A DNA stretch of 29,262 nt from an uncultured Nitrososphaera sp. (GCA_946480575.1 CAMLKF010000017.1:1-29262); one strand, 5' to 3'; numbered from the stretch's first letter, positions 7,359-14,494 are shown. Numbers and translations: made by a program. The notes: generated by a model from the letters alone, not told the origin.

Positions 7359-7558
7359 TTTACTTCATAACAAGGGTTCAATTCTCTCATTAAGAGACCA
7401 TTGAAGCACACAACAAAAGCTATAAAGTTTATTAGTCGTGCGGATTCGGAGGGATTAGCGCTGTTAACAGACCAAGATAATAGATGATATTGTAACGTCT
7501 ATGTTTTGGAGATCTTGATATTAAAGTGACGACAAAAGCCGCAATGTCAATACTGTTA

Positions 7559-8113
7559 TTATCCTTTCGATCTGTAAGCCATTACATAAGCAATACCGCC
7601 GCATATTACCCCTACACTTAATATCACAATAAAAAATGCTATAGAAGGTATAAAGGAGGTCATTATTGCTACGTCTTCATTCCCCAATTTTCCTTCGATA
7701 AAAAGTGAGAGGACTCCAGAACCAGCTAGGCCTGCAAATATCATAAGTATGGTAGCACCAGCGCCTCCGATGTTCATACCAAACAAATGAATCCAAGCAA
7801 GAACATTTGATACCTTCGAGAACTTTCTTTTGAGGTTGATTTCCAAATGGTTATAAAATACAGCAGTTACTGCTATAGCAACAATTAGTATCAAATATAG
7901 AATGATCCCAATAAAGAACCATTTTGCAGGTCCTTCAAATGATAAGGAAAGGAATTGAATTACATCGACATCTGTGGTTAATAGCTGAAATGCTACAGTG
8001 GCTAGGGCCATTCCTGTAATTATTCCTCCCTGAATTATAGCTGCGATAATAAACCTATTTCCCCACTTAGTTTTGGGACTGCTACTATTGCTATCATTAT
8101 TCTTGTTCCCCAT
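7559..8113 (-). CDS. Four-helix membrane protein, hypothetical
   Basis: 184 aa from ATG 8113; a GTG at 8116 is the alternative start. A polar N-terminus (GNKNNDSNSSSPKTKW) is followed by four hydrophobic segments at roughly 20-45, 65-88, 105-135 and 150-178. Two short loops carry charges (EINLKRKF; EGKLGNED). No motif identifies a function. AGAGGTG at 8132-8138 may be a ribosome-binding site. Its base composition is AT-richer than that of the 8.4-12.3 kb block. Confidence 0.75.
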   Translation of the reverse strand: MGNKNNDSNSSSPKTKWGNRFIIAAIIQGGIITGMALATVAFQLLTTDVDVIQFLSLSFEGPAKWFFIGIILYLILIVAIAVTAVFYNHLEINLKRKFSKVSNVLAWIHLFGMNIGGAGATILMIFAGLAGSGVLSLFIEGKLGNEDVAIMTSFIPSIAFFIVILSVGVICGGIAYVMAYRSKG

Positions 8114-8380
8114 CACTCTATAACAACACCTCTAAATCCTCTTTCTTGATATCACTCTTAGCTTTAGGATATCTTTGAACCAACTGACTTTATATCTTCA
8201 TAGAGGGCAGAAACGCAAAGTTTGCCTATACGATAGAAGACAGCTGAACACCCAAAAGATGTTTGCCGAACCGTTAGCGACTATGATATGATTGCAATCA
8301 ATGGACCGGATGGAGCGCTTAGTGTGATAGAGCTGTTCTGCATGCAATACGATGTCGCATGACAAGCTACAGCAAAAAGC

Positions 8381-8827
8381 CTACTGGCGTATCCTTAGAT
8401 CAAACTGCCTGACGTCTGACTGTTTGCCCTCGACCATAAGAACTCCCTTGACTACGTATAGCGCTTCCTTTGCCGGCGAGCCTGTGACGGTAATTGCGAC
8501 CTGCATCTCGCCCGTGCGCGCGTCCTTGCCCTGCAGGTCTGGCAGCTCTATAGTGGGCCTGTCAATTGACAGGTAGGGCTGGTAGCCTGAGGGCTCTATC
8601 ACCGTGACTACCTGCGAATCGTTGATGTTCCTGGACTCCATGTTCTGCACGTTGAACACTATTTTAGTGGACTCGCCGACTTTGATGTCTAGCCTGTCAG
8701 ACGTGTACTCTGTGAACCTGACGTTTGGCGCGCCGGGCGCGCTCTGCACCGGCATTGTAAATACGATAACTGCAACGGCAACTGCGACGGCAAGGGCCAC
8801 CGCAGCTATCACTACCTTCAAGAGCAA
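8381..8827 (-). CDS. Membrane-anchored extracellular beta-sandwich protein
   Basis: 148 aa. An N-terminal hydrophobic anchor (about 5-26, AAVALAVAVAVAVIVF) is followed by an Ig-like/CARDB-like exported domain with alternating strands: DIKVGESTKIVFNVQN, VTVIEPSGY, MQVAITVTGSPAKEALYVV. This fits a cell-surface protein. The start is TTG 8827; no ATG is available before the anchor. It follows the coiled-coil gene that ends at 8927 on the same strand, about 100 bases upstream. Ligand or partner unknown. Confidence 0.72.
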   Translation of the reverse strand: MLLKVVIAAVALAVAVAVAVIVFTMPVQSAPGAPNVRFTEYTSDRLDIKVGESTKIVFNVQNMESRNINDSQVVTVIEPSGYQPYLSIDRPTIELPDLQGKDARTGEMQVAITVTGSPAKEALYVVKGVLMVEGKQSDVRQFDLRIRQ

Positions 8828-8926
8828 ATTACTACTACTATAATCAAAAAGAGAGCATTGGGTATAAACAGAGATAGTGACTTTGTGCTATAACCTAGTT
8901 GTAGAATGAGAATTCCGATGACTTTC

Positions 8927-9382
8927 TCACGTATATATTACGTCCTGCGGCTTTTGCCGCTGCTGCCGCTGGGTTGCCTCGGGCTTTTTCTCTGCTTCCT
9001 TTGCGCCTGATGCGCCGACTTCGATCTTTTGCTGCTGCGGCGGTGGTGGTGCCTGCTGCTGCATGACCTTTAGCTGCTCGGCCATCTTATCAAACTTGGC
9101 GCTCAGCTCGCTGATGCTCTTTTCAATCTTGCTTGCCTCGACTCTGGCTGCCTTGCTCTTGTTTGCCGCAGCGACCGCGGCTGCGATCCCAGCGCCCATT
9201 TCTGCCAGATTGATTGCCGTGTTTATTTTTGCGTCCATGTTTTTCATTTTCTTTTGAAGAGAAGAAGAAGAAGAAGAAGAAGATTCGTCCATCTTTTGGT
9301 AGTAATACCCACAGCGAGCTCCTAAACCTTGTTCTAGTACTATCGAGTTGTTACATTCACTGCCAGCAGCAAATGCAATCAT
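8927..9382 (-). CDS. Low-complexity coiled-coil protein, hypothetical
   Basis: Up to 151 aa. The middle has an alanine-rich helix (AAVAAANKSKAARVEASKIE) and a heptad-like coiled coil (ELSAKFDKMAEQLKVMQQQ); the C-terminal 40 residues are Pro/Gln/Lys-rich. A run of eight serines (34-41) is encoded by an in-frame trinucleotide repeat. The TATA at 9407-9419 supports the first ATG (9382), but the more protein-like part begins at ATG 9292 (MDESSSS), so the start is unsure. Function unknown. Confidence 0.6.
   Translation of the reverse strand: MIAFAAGSECNNSIVLEQGLGARCGYYYQKMDESSSSSSSSLQKKMKNMDAKINTAINLAEMGAGIAAAVAAANKSKAARVEASKIEKSISELSAKFDKMAEQLKVMQQQAPPPPQQQKIEVGASGAKEAEKKPEATQRQQRQKPQDVIYT
9257..9283. 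repeat. (GAA)n microsatellite inside a coding region
   Basis: GAAGA followed by seven or more GAA units. On the minus strand it encodes the polyserine run of the coiled-coil protein. Length changes by whole units would keep the frame. Confidence 0.85.
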
Positions 9383-9406
9383 CTTCTCACATTTTCCTTG
9401 ATAGGA

Positions 9407-9419
9407 CTATATATATAAT
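9407..9419. promoter_or_regulatory. Bidirectional TATA element between divergent genes
   Basis: The near-palindromic CTATATATATAAT is centred about 30 bases from ATG 9382 (minus) and about 31 from TTG 9445 (plus). Both distances fit short-leader archaeal promoters, so one element may direct both genes. Confidence 0.5.
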
Positions 9420-9444
9420 TACAAAAAGCAAACACCATCATAAG

Positions 9445-10014
9445 TTGCGGTTAAAAAGGGGTCACATCCTGCTGTTAGCCGGCGGGACCATCACGGCGGT
9501 AAGCCTTGGAATATTCACCTATTCTACCGTGATACTTGCAGACAGCCTGTTAAACGACAACAGGTACGTCGTTTCGCCAGGCGGCTCGCAAACGATAAGG
9601 CAATTTATCAACCAGAGCGCACTGGGCGCGTACATCATTGGCTTTTCAGAGGCTCCTGCGCAGCTGAACATCAGGCTTGCAGGTCCTTCAGACATAACTC
9701 TAGACCAGAGGCGCGTCAGCGTTTCTCCAACCGACCCTCCAGTTTTTGAGCAGTTCCGAATCGCAGAAGGTGGCGAGTATTCACTTATCATTGCAAACCC
9801 GTCTGGCGAGGCTGTGGATGTCGCTGCGATACTAGGGTACAATGAGACGATAATACAGGAGAGCGGCCTTTCTTTTGCCACTCTTGCAATGACATTTATC
9901 TCGCTGCTCTTCGTGGGAATTGCCCTGCTTGTCGCCGGCGCAGCCATAACGATTTTAGATAGGCGGCGCATTAACAAAATGAAGCAATTCGGTGACACGA
10001 GCGACCTTGTTTGA
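9445..10014 (+). CDS. Two-TM membrane protein with extracellular beta domain
   Basis: 189 aa from TTG 9445. The frame is open to 9214, but the TATA at 9407-9419 and the first hydrophobic segment support the later start. TM1 is at about 8-32, an extracellular domain with beta-rich segments (FRIAEGGEYSLIIANPSGEA) at about 33-145, and TM2 at about 147-170 (FISLLFVGIALLVAGAAITI), ending in a basic cytoplasmic tail. The domain faintly recalls GOLD/emp24-like sandwiches; this is only a guess. It is followed after 17 bases by the ABC ATPase on the same strand, so the two are probably co-transcribed. Confidence 0.72.
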   Translation: MRLKRGHILLLAGGTITAVSLGIFTYSTVILADSLLNDNRYVVSPGGSQTIRQFINQSALGAYIIGFSEAPAQLNIRLAGPSDITLDQRRVSVSPTDPPVFEQFRIAEGGEYSLIIANPSGEAVDVAAILGYNETIIQESGLSFATLAMTFISLLFVGIALLVAGAAITILDRRRINKMKQFGDTSDLV

Positions 10015-10031
10015 TAGGATGATGATGCCAC

Positions 10032-10841
10032 TTGGCCAAGCTTGAGGCAAAAAACATAGGCAAGTATTTTGTTGTGCTGCAAGGCAGCCAGAGCCGGACC
10101 ATCTCTGCCATCAAAGGCATCAACTTGGCAGTGGAGGACGGGCAGTTTGTATGCCTCGTGGGGCCTTCCGGCTGTGGCAAGACGACACTCCTTAACATTT
10201 TGGCTGGCCTTGACAGGCCAACGGAAGGCGAGGTCGTGCTGGACGGCCACCCTGTCACAGAAACCGGCCCGGACAGGGTGATGGTTTTTCAGGAAAACGC
10301 ACTCTTTCCTTGGCAGAAAGTTATAGAGAACGTCGAGTTTGGGCTAAAGATGCAGGGCTTGGAAAAGGAAAAGAGGCAGGACAGAGCGATGCTTTACCTT
10401 GACATGATGCAGCTTACCAAGTTTGCCGACGCGTACACCTATCAATTGTCAGGTGGCATGAAGCAGAGGGTGGCAATAGCAAGGGCGCTTGCAATGGACC
10501 CTGAGGTGCTGCTGATGGACGAGCCCTTTGCTGCCCTTGACAGCCAGACCCGCGAGCTCCTGCTGGTGGAACTGCAATTGATCTGGGCCAAGACAAAGAA
10601 AACAATCGTGTTCATCACGCACAACATCATGGAGTCGGTATGCCTCGGCGACAAGGTGGTTGTGTTCACAAAGAGGCCGGGCACGGTGAAAAAAGAAATA
10701 ATGATAGACCATCGCAGGCCGCGCCTTCCAGAGGATGAGAACTTGCGCACCTTTAACAGGCAGATAATTGATGCAATGAAGGGCGAGATAGTAACAGCCA
10801 ACAGGAGGGGCGACGATGACGACGACAGTGGCGTCATCTGA
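10032..10841 (+). CDS. ABC transporter ATPase, nitrate/sulfonate/taurine type
   Basis: 269 aa from TTG 10032. All nucleotide-binding motifs are present: Walker A GPSGCGKT at 44-51, Q-loop Q87, signature LSGGMKQR at 139-146, Walker B VLLMDEP with E164, D-loop ALD at 168-170 and switch H197. The sequence between (VMVFQENALFPWQKVIENVE) is typical of the SsuB/TauB/NrtD group. Those ATPases energise a TauC-like permease, but neither a permease nor a binding protein is next to it; the upstream partner is the two-TM protein. The tail is Asp-rich. Its last 8 bases overlap the convergent MetF-like gene. Confidence 0.93.
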   Translation: MAKLEAKNIGKYFVVLQGSQSRTISAIKGINLAVEDGQFVCLVGPSGCGKTTLLNILAGLDRPTEGEVVLDGHPVTETGPDRVMVFQENALFPWQKVIENVEFGLKMQGLEKEKRQDRAMLYLDMMQLTKFADAYTYQLSGGMKQRVAIARALAMDPEVLLMDEPFAALDSQTRELLLVELQLIWAKTKKTIVFITHNIMESVCLGDKVVVFTKRPGTVKKEIMIDHRRPRLPEDENLRTFNRQIIDAMKGEIVTANRRGDDDDDSGVI

Positions 10842-11613
10842 GCAGCTGCTGTAACAATTCAAGCCCTGATCTGAAGCTGTTAGGCGAGGTCAGAAGTATC
10901 CTGTCTGCCATCCTGGCAGCCTGCTTGACAAAGTCTGCCGGGTTTTTCTCGTAGCCGGACCAGTCAAGGCCGATTGACGCTGCCGACTGGCGGTTCTTTT
11001 CAGACGGGACCATGATTACGGCAGCAACCTTGATGCCGTGCGACTTGGCGAGGTCGACTATGGAGCCAAGCTCGGATAGCGACGATATCGACTGTGTCAC
11101 AAGCGAGTGCGGCTTTGCGTCAAGCTTGCTCTGTATCGACAGCGCAGACCTGCCCTTGACCCTTGCAGGAAACGACAGGTCTAGCTTGATCCTGTTGTCG
11201 TAGCCTTCCTTCTTGAGCATTCTGACAGCCGCGCTTGGCCTGAGGCCCGAGTCGCCCGGCGGCTTGTCCGCCGGCTCGTCGCCCATCAGCACGAGCAGGC
11301 TGTCTACTCCAGCTAGTATGGCATCAGACACCGCCTGACAGAGCGAAGTAAAGTTGCGGTCGCGAACCCTGATGCTGCAGCTCATCCTGACTGCGTCAGC
11401 CCTGATAGCATTCCTGATGATGTAGCTTGCTGCAGTTATGCTCGAGATTCGCGGGATGCCAAGCACCGAGTCGGTAAGGTGGATGCCGCTGACAAGCCCT
11501 GCCAGCTGCGACGCGCGGCCAGCCATCACCTGCATGTCCTGTTCAAGCTGCACAAGGTCGAACCGCTCGCCCTTGACTATCTTGGGCGGGTTCAGCTCGT
11601 AGGATATCTTCAT
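10834..11613 (-). CDS. Methylenetetrahydrofolate reductase-like (MetF family) protein
   Basis: 259 aa from ATG 11613; the frame is open to 11685, but the extension is Cys-rich and unlikely. MetF-type TIM-barrel features are KISYELNPPK at the N-terminus, HLTDSVLGIPRISS, then VRDRN and DSLLVLMGDEP, matching the family pattern for the folate/FAD-binding strands. It would reduce methylene-tetrahydro(methano)pterin-type one-carbon units or be a diverged relative. Length is a little short of the usual 280-300. A TATA-like TTTAATAATA at about 11642-11652 is 30 bases upstream. Convergent with the ABC ATPase, 8-base overlap. Confidence 0.78.
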   Translation of the reverse strand: MKISYELNPPKIVKGERFDLVQLEQDMQVMAGRASQLAGLVSGIHLTDSVLGIPRISSITAASYIIRNAIRADAVRMSCSIRVRDRNFTSLCQAVSDAILAGVDSLLVLMGDEPADKPPGDSGLRPSAAVRMLKKEGYDNRIKLDLSFPARVKGRSALSIQSKLDAKPHSLVTQSISSLSELGSIVDLAKSHGIKVAAVIMVPSEKNRQSAASIGLDWSGYEKNPADFVKQAARMADRILLTSPNSFRSGLELLQQLLR

Positions 11614-11721
11614 CGCTTTACAGCAACAAAATCGACGTGAGGTATTATTAAATGCGAGGTCGCATGCTTGAGGGAGAGAAAGCATGCATATTATATGTAG
11701 CCTGCATCCTCAGGAAGGGCA

Positions 11722-12297
11722 TTGCGCAAGGATGAGATCCTGTCGATACTGAAGCCGACTCTTGAGCACCGGCTGTACCTGCCGCAGGACGCTGCTTCAG
11801 CGACGCCGTCCGCGGTACTCGTGATAATCCACTACTACCATTATCACCACGACAGGCCGCACGTCTTTTTGACCAAGCGCAGCTCGACTTTAAAGTCGCA
11901 CAGGAGCGAGATCTCGTTTCCCGGAGGCCGGTACGTCGAAAGCGACGGCACGCTCCTTGCAACCGCGCTCCGGGAAACTGAAGAAGAGATCGGGATCGTG
12001 TTTACGCCGGAGCAGGTGGTGGGCAACCTGCGGGCCGTCAGGACAATGACCTCAAACCACTTTATCGTGCCCTTTATCGCGCTGCAGGACAGCCTGCCGG
12101 AGCACAGAATCGCGGCAAGCGAAGTGGAGGCAGTAATAGACGCGCCGCTGCTCGAAACGCTTGCAACTATTGAGCCGGACACCGAGCACTACCTGCTTGC
12201 AAAAGACGCGTTCAAGTTTACCTACAATGATAACGTGATCTGGGGCGCGACTGCGAGGATAATGAAGCAGCTGCACGATCTATTGATCAGCAGGTAA
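11722..12297 (+). CDS. Nudix hydrolase, CoA-pyrophosphatase-like
   Basis: 191 aa from TTG 11722. The Nudix box is FPGGRYVESDGTLLATALRE then TEEEIGI at about 73-99, matching the G-x-E-REUxEExGU pattern with the spacing of the NUDT7/CoA diphosphatase group. An upstream segment, FLTKRSSTLKSHRSEISFPG, matches the group's longer signature. It probably cleaves nucleoside-diphosphate-linked substrates such as CoA, or acts in housecleaning. CATATTATATG at 11687-11697 lies 30 bases upstream of TTG and argues for this start. Confidence 0.88.
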   Translation: MRKDEILSILKPTLEHRLYLPQDAASATPSAVLVIIHYYHYHHDRPHVFLTKRSSTLKSHRSEISFPGGRYVESDGTLLATALRETEEEIGIVFTPEQVVGNLRAVRTMTSNHFIVPFIALQDSLPEHRIAASEVEAVIDAPLLETLATIEPDTEHYLLAKDAFKFTYNDNVIWGATARIMKQLHDLLISR

Positions 12298-12453
12298 CCC
12301 GCGTGCGCATTTCCAGTGGAGCATGTGGAAAACCAGTTATAATTCTTCTATACCAGATCTCATCAGACCGTCGTAAGCACTTCATCACTTTCGCTCCCAC
12401 GGATAACAGGTCATGATTTCAGCGACAAATATTGGCATTTGTATCTTATAGAG

Positions 12454-12480
12454 GTAGCGGGCCTGGTGGTTTCTGCCCCT
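12454..12480 (-). repeat. Partial copy of tRNA-Arg 3' end (putative att remnant 2)
   Basis: GTAGCGGGCCTGGTGG at 12454-12469 matches 14131-14146, the acceptor strand and T stem of tRNA-Arg, at 15 of 16 bases. The next ten bases diverge but keep TTC and CCC. It is in the same orientation as the gene. Confidence 0.5.
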
Positions 12481-12903
12481 AATTAGGGGTAAGTACCTGT
12501 TCTTGGGCCAGTGGGATTTGGTGTTGTTATTGTTGTTGTTGTCATGTGGTGGGTTCATGCACAGCTAGAGCTTTAAGTTTATGCATGACTACCATTATGC
12601 TTCTGCTAATTGCTTTCTTACGTTTTCCTTTATAGTGCCGTTAGCGACTGGAAGTAAAAACGGAGATCATTTATTTTGGAACAATATAACCATCCATACT
12701 TTAGTTGAGTATTATGTACCAGACCTGCGGTGGCGTACGCGATACTCTTAGGCGTGGCTCAAGTCACATGGCTATACAGGCCCTCTATACAACGGCTGGG
12801 TTGATGAACCTTAGACATTGGGCATGTCATCAATCTCCCATTTCAAGTTCTATAAATGGTGCAATGAAATCTAGCTCGTGCTTGCTAAGAGGAATGACAT
12901 GGG

Positions 12904-12953
12904 GCGGCTGAGGGCTTTGGCTAAAGTCCGCGCTAGTGTTAGCCTGAGCTAAC
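12904..12953. ncRNA. Pair of stable hairpins, possible structured RNA or terminator
   Basis: GGGCTTT (12912-12918) pairs with AAAGTCC (12923-12929) around a GGCT loop, with an alternative outer GCGG/CCGC. GTTAGC (12938-12943) pairs perfectly with GCTAAC (12948-12953) around CTGA. The two adjacent hairpins lie in a gene-free stretch. No known RNA family recognised. Confidence 0.3.
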
Positions 12954-13029
12954 CAAGTTAATTGACAATGTTCAACATTCCCTTTATCTTAGTTCGATGT
13001 GTGTATATATGCATCATGTGACCATGTAT

Positions 13030-13383
13030 ATGAAAAGAAATATGACTGTCTTGAGCGCAGTAATGGGTGCAATAGTTGTTGCAGGAGTACTAGCGCTGGC
13101 CACAACTAGGGGCGGATGGAGCACAGGCATGTTTTCCTACGCTACAACAAACAACGTATTGGCTCTTGACACACAGCAGCAACCATAAAAAACAGTAAAC
13201 GTAACGATTGTAAAGATGCATTTGAAAAGAGAAGCAAGGTGTATCTGCGGAGCAAGACGTACTCGCCCAACCTGATACAAATCCGTAGGAGACAGGCAGG
13301 GTATAACGTTCACAGTCCATAGAAATGGTCGATCAATAGACTTGAGTGCAATATTGGTGGCGCGACCACCGCCAGCCACCTGA
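13030..13383 (+). pseudogene. Decayed membrane-anchored cupredoxin-like gene
   Basis: ATG 13030 opens a signal/anchor segment (VLSAVMGAIVVAGVLALATT), and the frame reaches a stop (TAA 13186-13188) after DTQQQP. Directly after the stop it continues as KTVNVTIVK. A one-base shift then gives DAFEKRSKVYLRSK and TYSPNLIQI, and a second shift gives VGDRQGITFTVHRNG, ending at TGA 13383. A strand with SPN-IQ followed by VGD-ITFTV is the cupredoxin (plastocyanin-like) pattern. One nonsense codon and two frameshifts indicate a pseudogene. The copper ligands after this point cannot be found. Confidence 0.6.
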
Positions 13384-13481
13384 TAACAACAACAATAATA
13401 ATAATCTCCTTTTACTCTTTGTTCAAAATCCTACTGACTGGAGGGTAGATAATGGAATCAGCGATTGCATATGATGGCATA

Positions 13482-13751
13482 TCATGTCATCAAATCTAAC
13501 ACAAGGTTCAGTTCAGCTATTTCCCTTTCGATAGACTTTCTATCTGCTGTATCTGTCGTGTACTTCAGGAGACGTTTGCATGAAATTAGCTGTGCCAAAA
13601 GCATTTCCCTTTTATCTACAAAAAGAGAATGAGCATAATCCGAATATGCATAAACAACTTTTCTCTTGCCGTCTTCATGGTTAAGGACACATGTTTTGGC
13701 TGTGATGCTGGCATATGTTGAGTTGTTATTTAAGTCTGCAACTATGTTCAT
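13482..13751 (-). CDS. Small hypothetical protein
   Basis: 89 aa. The N-terminus has alternating strands (ASITAKTCVLNHEDGKRKVV, YAYSDYAHSLFVDKRE), and the C-terminal half is a helical pair (LAQLISCKRLLKYTTDTADR, IEREIAELNLVLDLM). Codon use and composition look genuine. Function unknown. The palindrome TTAAC-TTT-GTTAA lies 51-63 bases upstream, the same distance as the palindromes ahead of the genes starting at 20449 and 21000, so they may share a regulator. Confidence 0.62.
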   Translation of the reverse strand: MNIVADLNNNSTYASITAKTCVLNHEDGKRKVVYAYSDYAHSLFVDKREMLLAQLISCKRLLKYTTDTADRKSIEREIAELNLVLDLMT

Positions 13752-14134
13752 CTATCACGTCACAGACATAGATATCATTGGCATTGGTTAATTAACGTGA
13801 ATTAACTTTGTTAAGCAAGAAAATCGTTCTGCTAAAAGAATGTTATGTATATGAATTACGACGGCTGCATGACTACTTCGTCGGCTACTATTATTATTCC
13901 TATTTAAAAAGAAGCAATGGATTTAGAGTTCCTATCCCTGCCAAGCCTGCGGAGCGACAGTTCAGCTTTAATGATGCTTCCCCTTTCCTCCCATGTTTCT
14001 ATACCAGCGCTTCATCATCTTTTAGAAGCAAAGCGTGCTTGCTTTCTGGGCATTTGGTTGCAGGAGCATTTACCATTTTTGCTATTCATTGTAATGAAAG
14101 GCCATGGCATAAGGTACTTGACCCTAAAAAGTAG
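13752..14134. other. Intergenic region between hypothetical gene and tRNA-Arg
   Basis: Contains the palindrome at 13802-13814 and the flank shared with the putative att site (14113-14134). Open frames on the plus strand look like chance. On the minus strand a few residues around 14000-14065 (KCSCNQ, then KCPESKHALLLKDDE after a shift) may be a decayed zinc-ribbon peptide. Confidence 0.35.
13802..13814. promoter_or_regulatory. Palindrome TTAAC-TTT-GTTAA, possible operator
   Basis: Its reverse complement, TTAACAAAGTTAA, differs from the GTAACAAAGTTAC of 21050-21062 only at the two outermost bases. It lies 51 bases upstream of ATG 13751. Confidence 0.45.
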
Positions 14135-14231
14135 CGGGCCCGGTGGGCTTCGATCCCACGACAACTGGCTCCGGAGGCTTGTGCTTCTTTTTGAAAGAAA
14201 CAGCACCCTGTCCTGACTAGGCGACGGGCCC
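14135..14231 (-). tRNA. tRNA-Arg(CCG) with a 22-nt intron
   Basis: The acceptor GGGCCCG (from 14231) pairs with CGGGCCC (14142-14136), and the discriminator G is 14135; no CCA is encoded. The D arm is GCCT...GGGT with wobble pairs, and the T arm is GTGGG-ATCGAAG-CCCAC. Removing 22 bases (14179-14200) restores the anticodon stem CTGGC/GCCAG with loop CTCCGGA, so the anticodon is CCG. The intron interrupts the 5' strand of the anticodon stem after position 29 and can fold with GTGC/GCAC and TTCTTT/AAAGAA helices, as expected for a bulge-helix-bulge splicing substrate. A TATA at 14253-14260 lies 26 bases upstream. Confidence 0.93.
14179..14200 (-). other. Non-canonical tRNA intron (position 29/30)
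   Basis: 22 nt inserted in the 5' half of the anticodon stem instead of the usual 37/38 site. Exact cut sites are inferred from stem restoration and could shift by one or two bases. Confidence 0.75.
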
Positions 14232-14356
14232 TTGCTATGTCATAAAGTTTTCGTATATATGAAACATGCCGTAAGACCTTTGCAGCGTCCTCACCGGCAG
14301 AGACAGGCACGTGCCATTTCAAAACTTTAATTCGCACGGACACGTAGCATAATCTC

Positions 14357-14494
14357 ATGGACATGTCTTCTAGCTGCGGAACGTGTGGGAAGAAGACACA
14401 AGACTACCCGATATTTTGCTACATGTGTGATGATTATTTTTGTTCAGAAGCTTGCCATCTTCAAAAGCATGCAAAACCATGGCAAAAGTATTGA
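14357..14494 (+). CDS. 45-aa zinc-finger protein (HIT/MYND-like Cys pattern)
   Basis: ATG 14357 to TGA 14494. Cysteines occur as CGTC (7-10), CYMC (21-24), C29, C33 and then H34 and H38 (CSEACHLQKH), an interleaved two-zinc pattern like HIT or MYND fingers: C-x2-C, C-x2-C, C-x3-C, H. The whole protein is one finger. An A/T-rich ACTTTAAT at 14324-14331 is 26-33 bases upstream, which predicts a near-leaderless mRNA. It lies next to tRNA-Arg, divergently. It may bind protein or nucleic acid; no partner is evident. Confidence 0.72.
   Translation: MDMSSSCGTCGKKTQDYPIFCYMCDDYFCSEACHLQKHAKPWQKY

Larger units (their letters stand above)
6692..7558. other. Long intergenic region with tRNA 3'-end fragments
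   Basis: No convincing coding sequence in 867 bases. It holds a partial copy of the tRNA-Arg 3' end with its flank (7029-7055) and a T-arm plus acceptor fragment of a different tRNA (7333-7358). No complete RNA gene was found. Confidence 0.55.
12298..13029. other. Long intergenic region with a tRNA-Arg fragment and hairpins
   Basis: No credible gene in about 730 bases. It contains an att-like tRNA-Arg fragment (12454-12480), a (GTT)n tract at about 12523-12541 and two hairpins at 12904-12953. A 68-aa plus-strand frame starting at 12705 reads as Ser/Cys-rich nonsense. Confidence 0.5.

Noticed and set aside
9519..10250. 243-aa minus-strand ORF across the membrane protein and ABC ATPase
   Set aside because: Shadow of two well-supported plus-strand genes; no recognisable motif.
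12705..12911. 68-aa plus-strand ORF in the gap after the Nudix gene
   Set aside because: Ser/Cys-rich, no hydrophobic core or motif, no promoter, and it overlaps the hairpins; reads as chance.
12790..12952. Possible C/D-box small RNA (TGATGA near 12803, CTGA later)
   Set aside because: The boxes are more than 100 bases apart and not flanked by a terminal stem; archaeal C/D RNAs are about 50-60 bases.
13090..13379. Minus-strand ORFs opposite the cupredoxin remnant
   Set aside because: Cys-rich antisense reading without a promoter; the plus strand explains the segment better.
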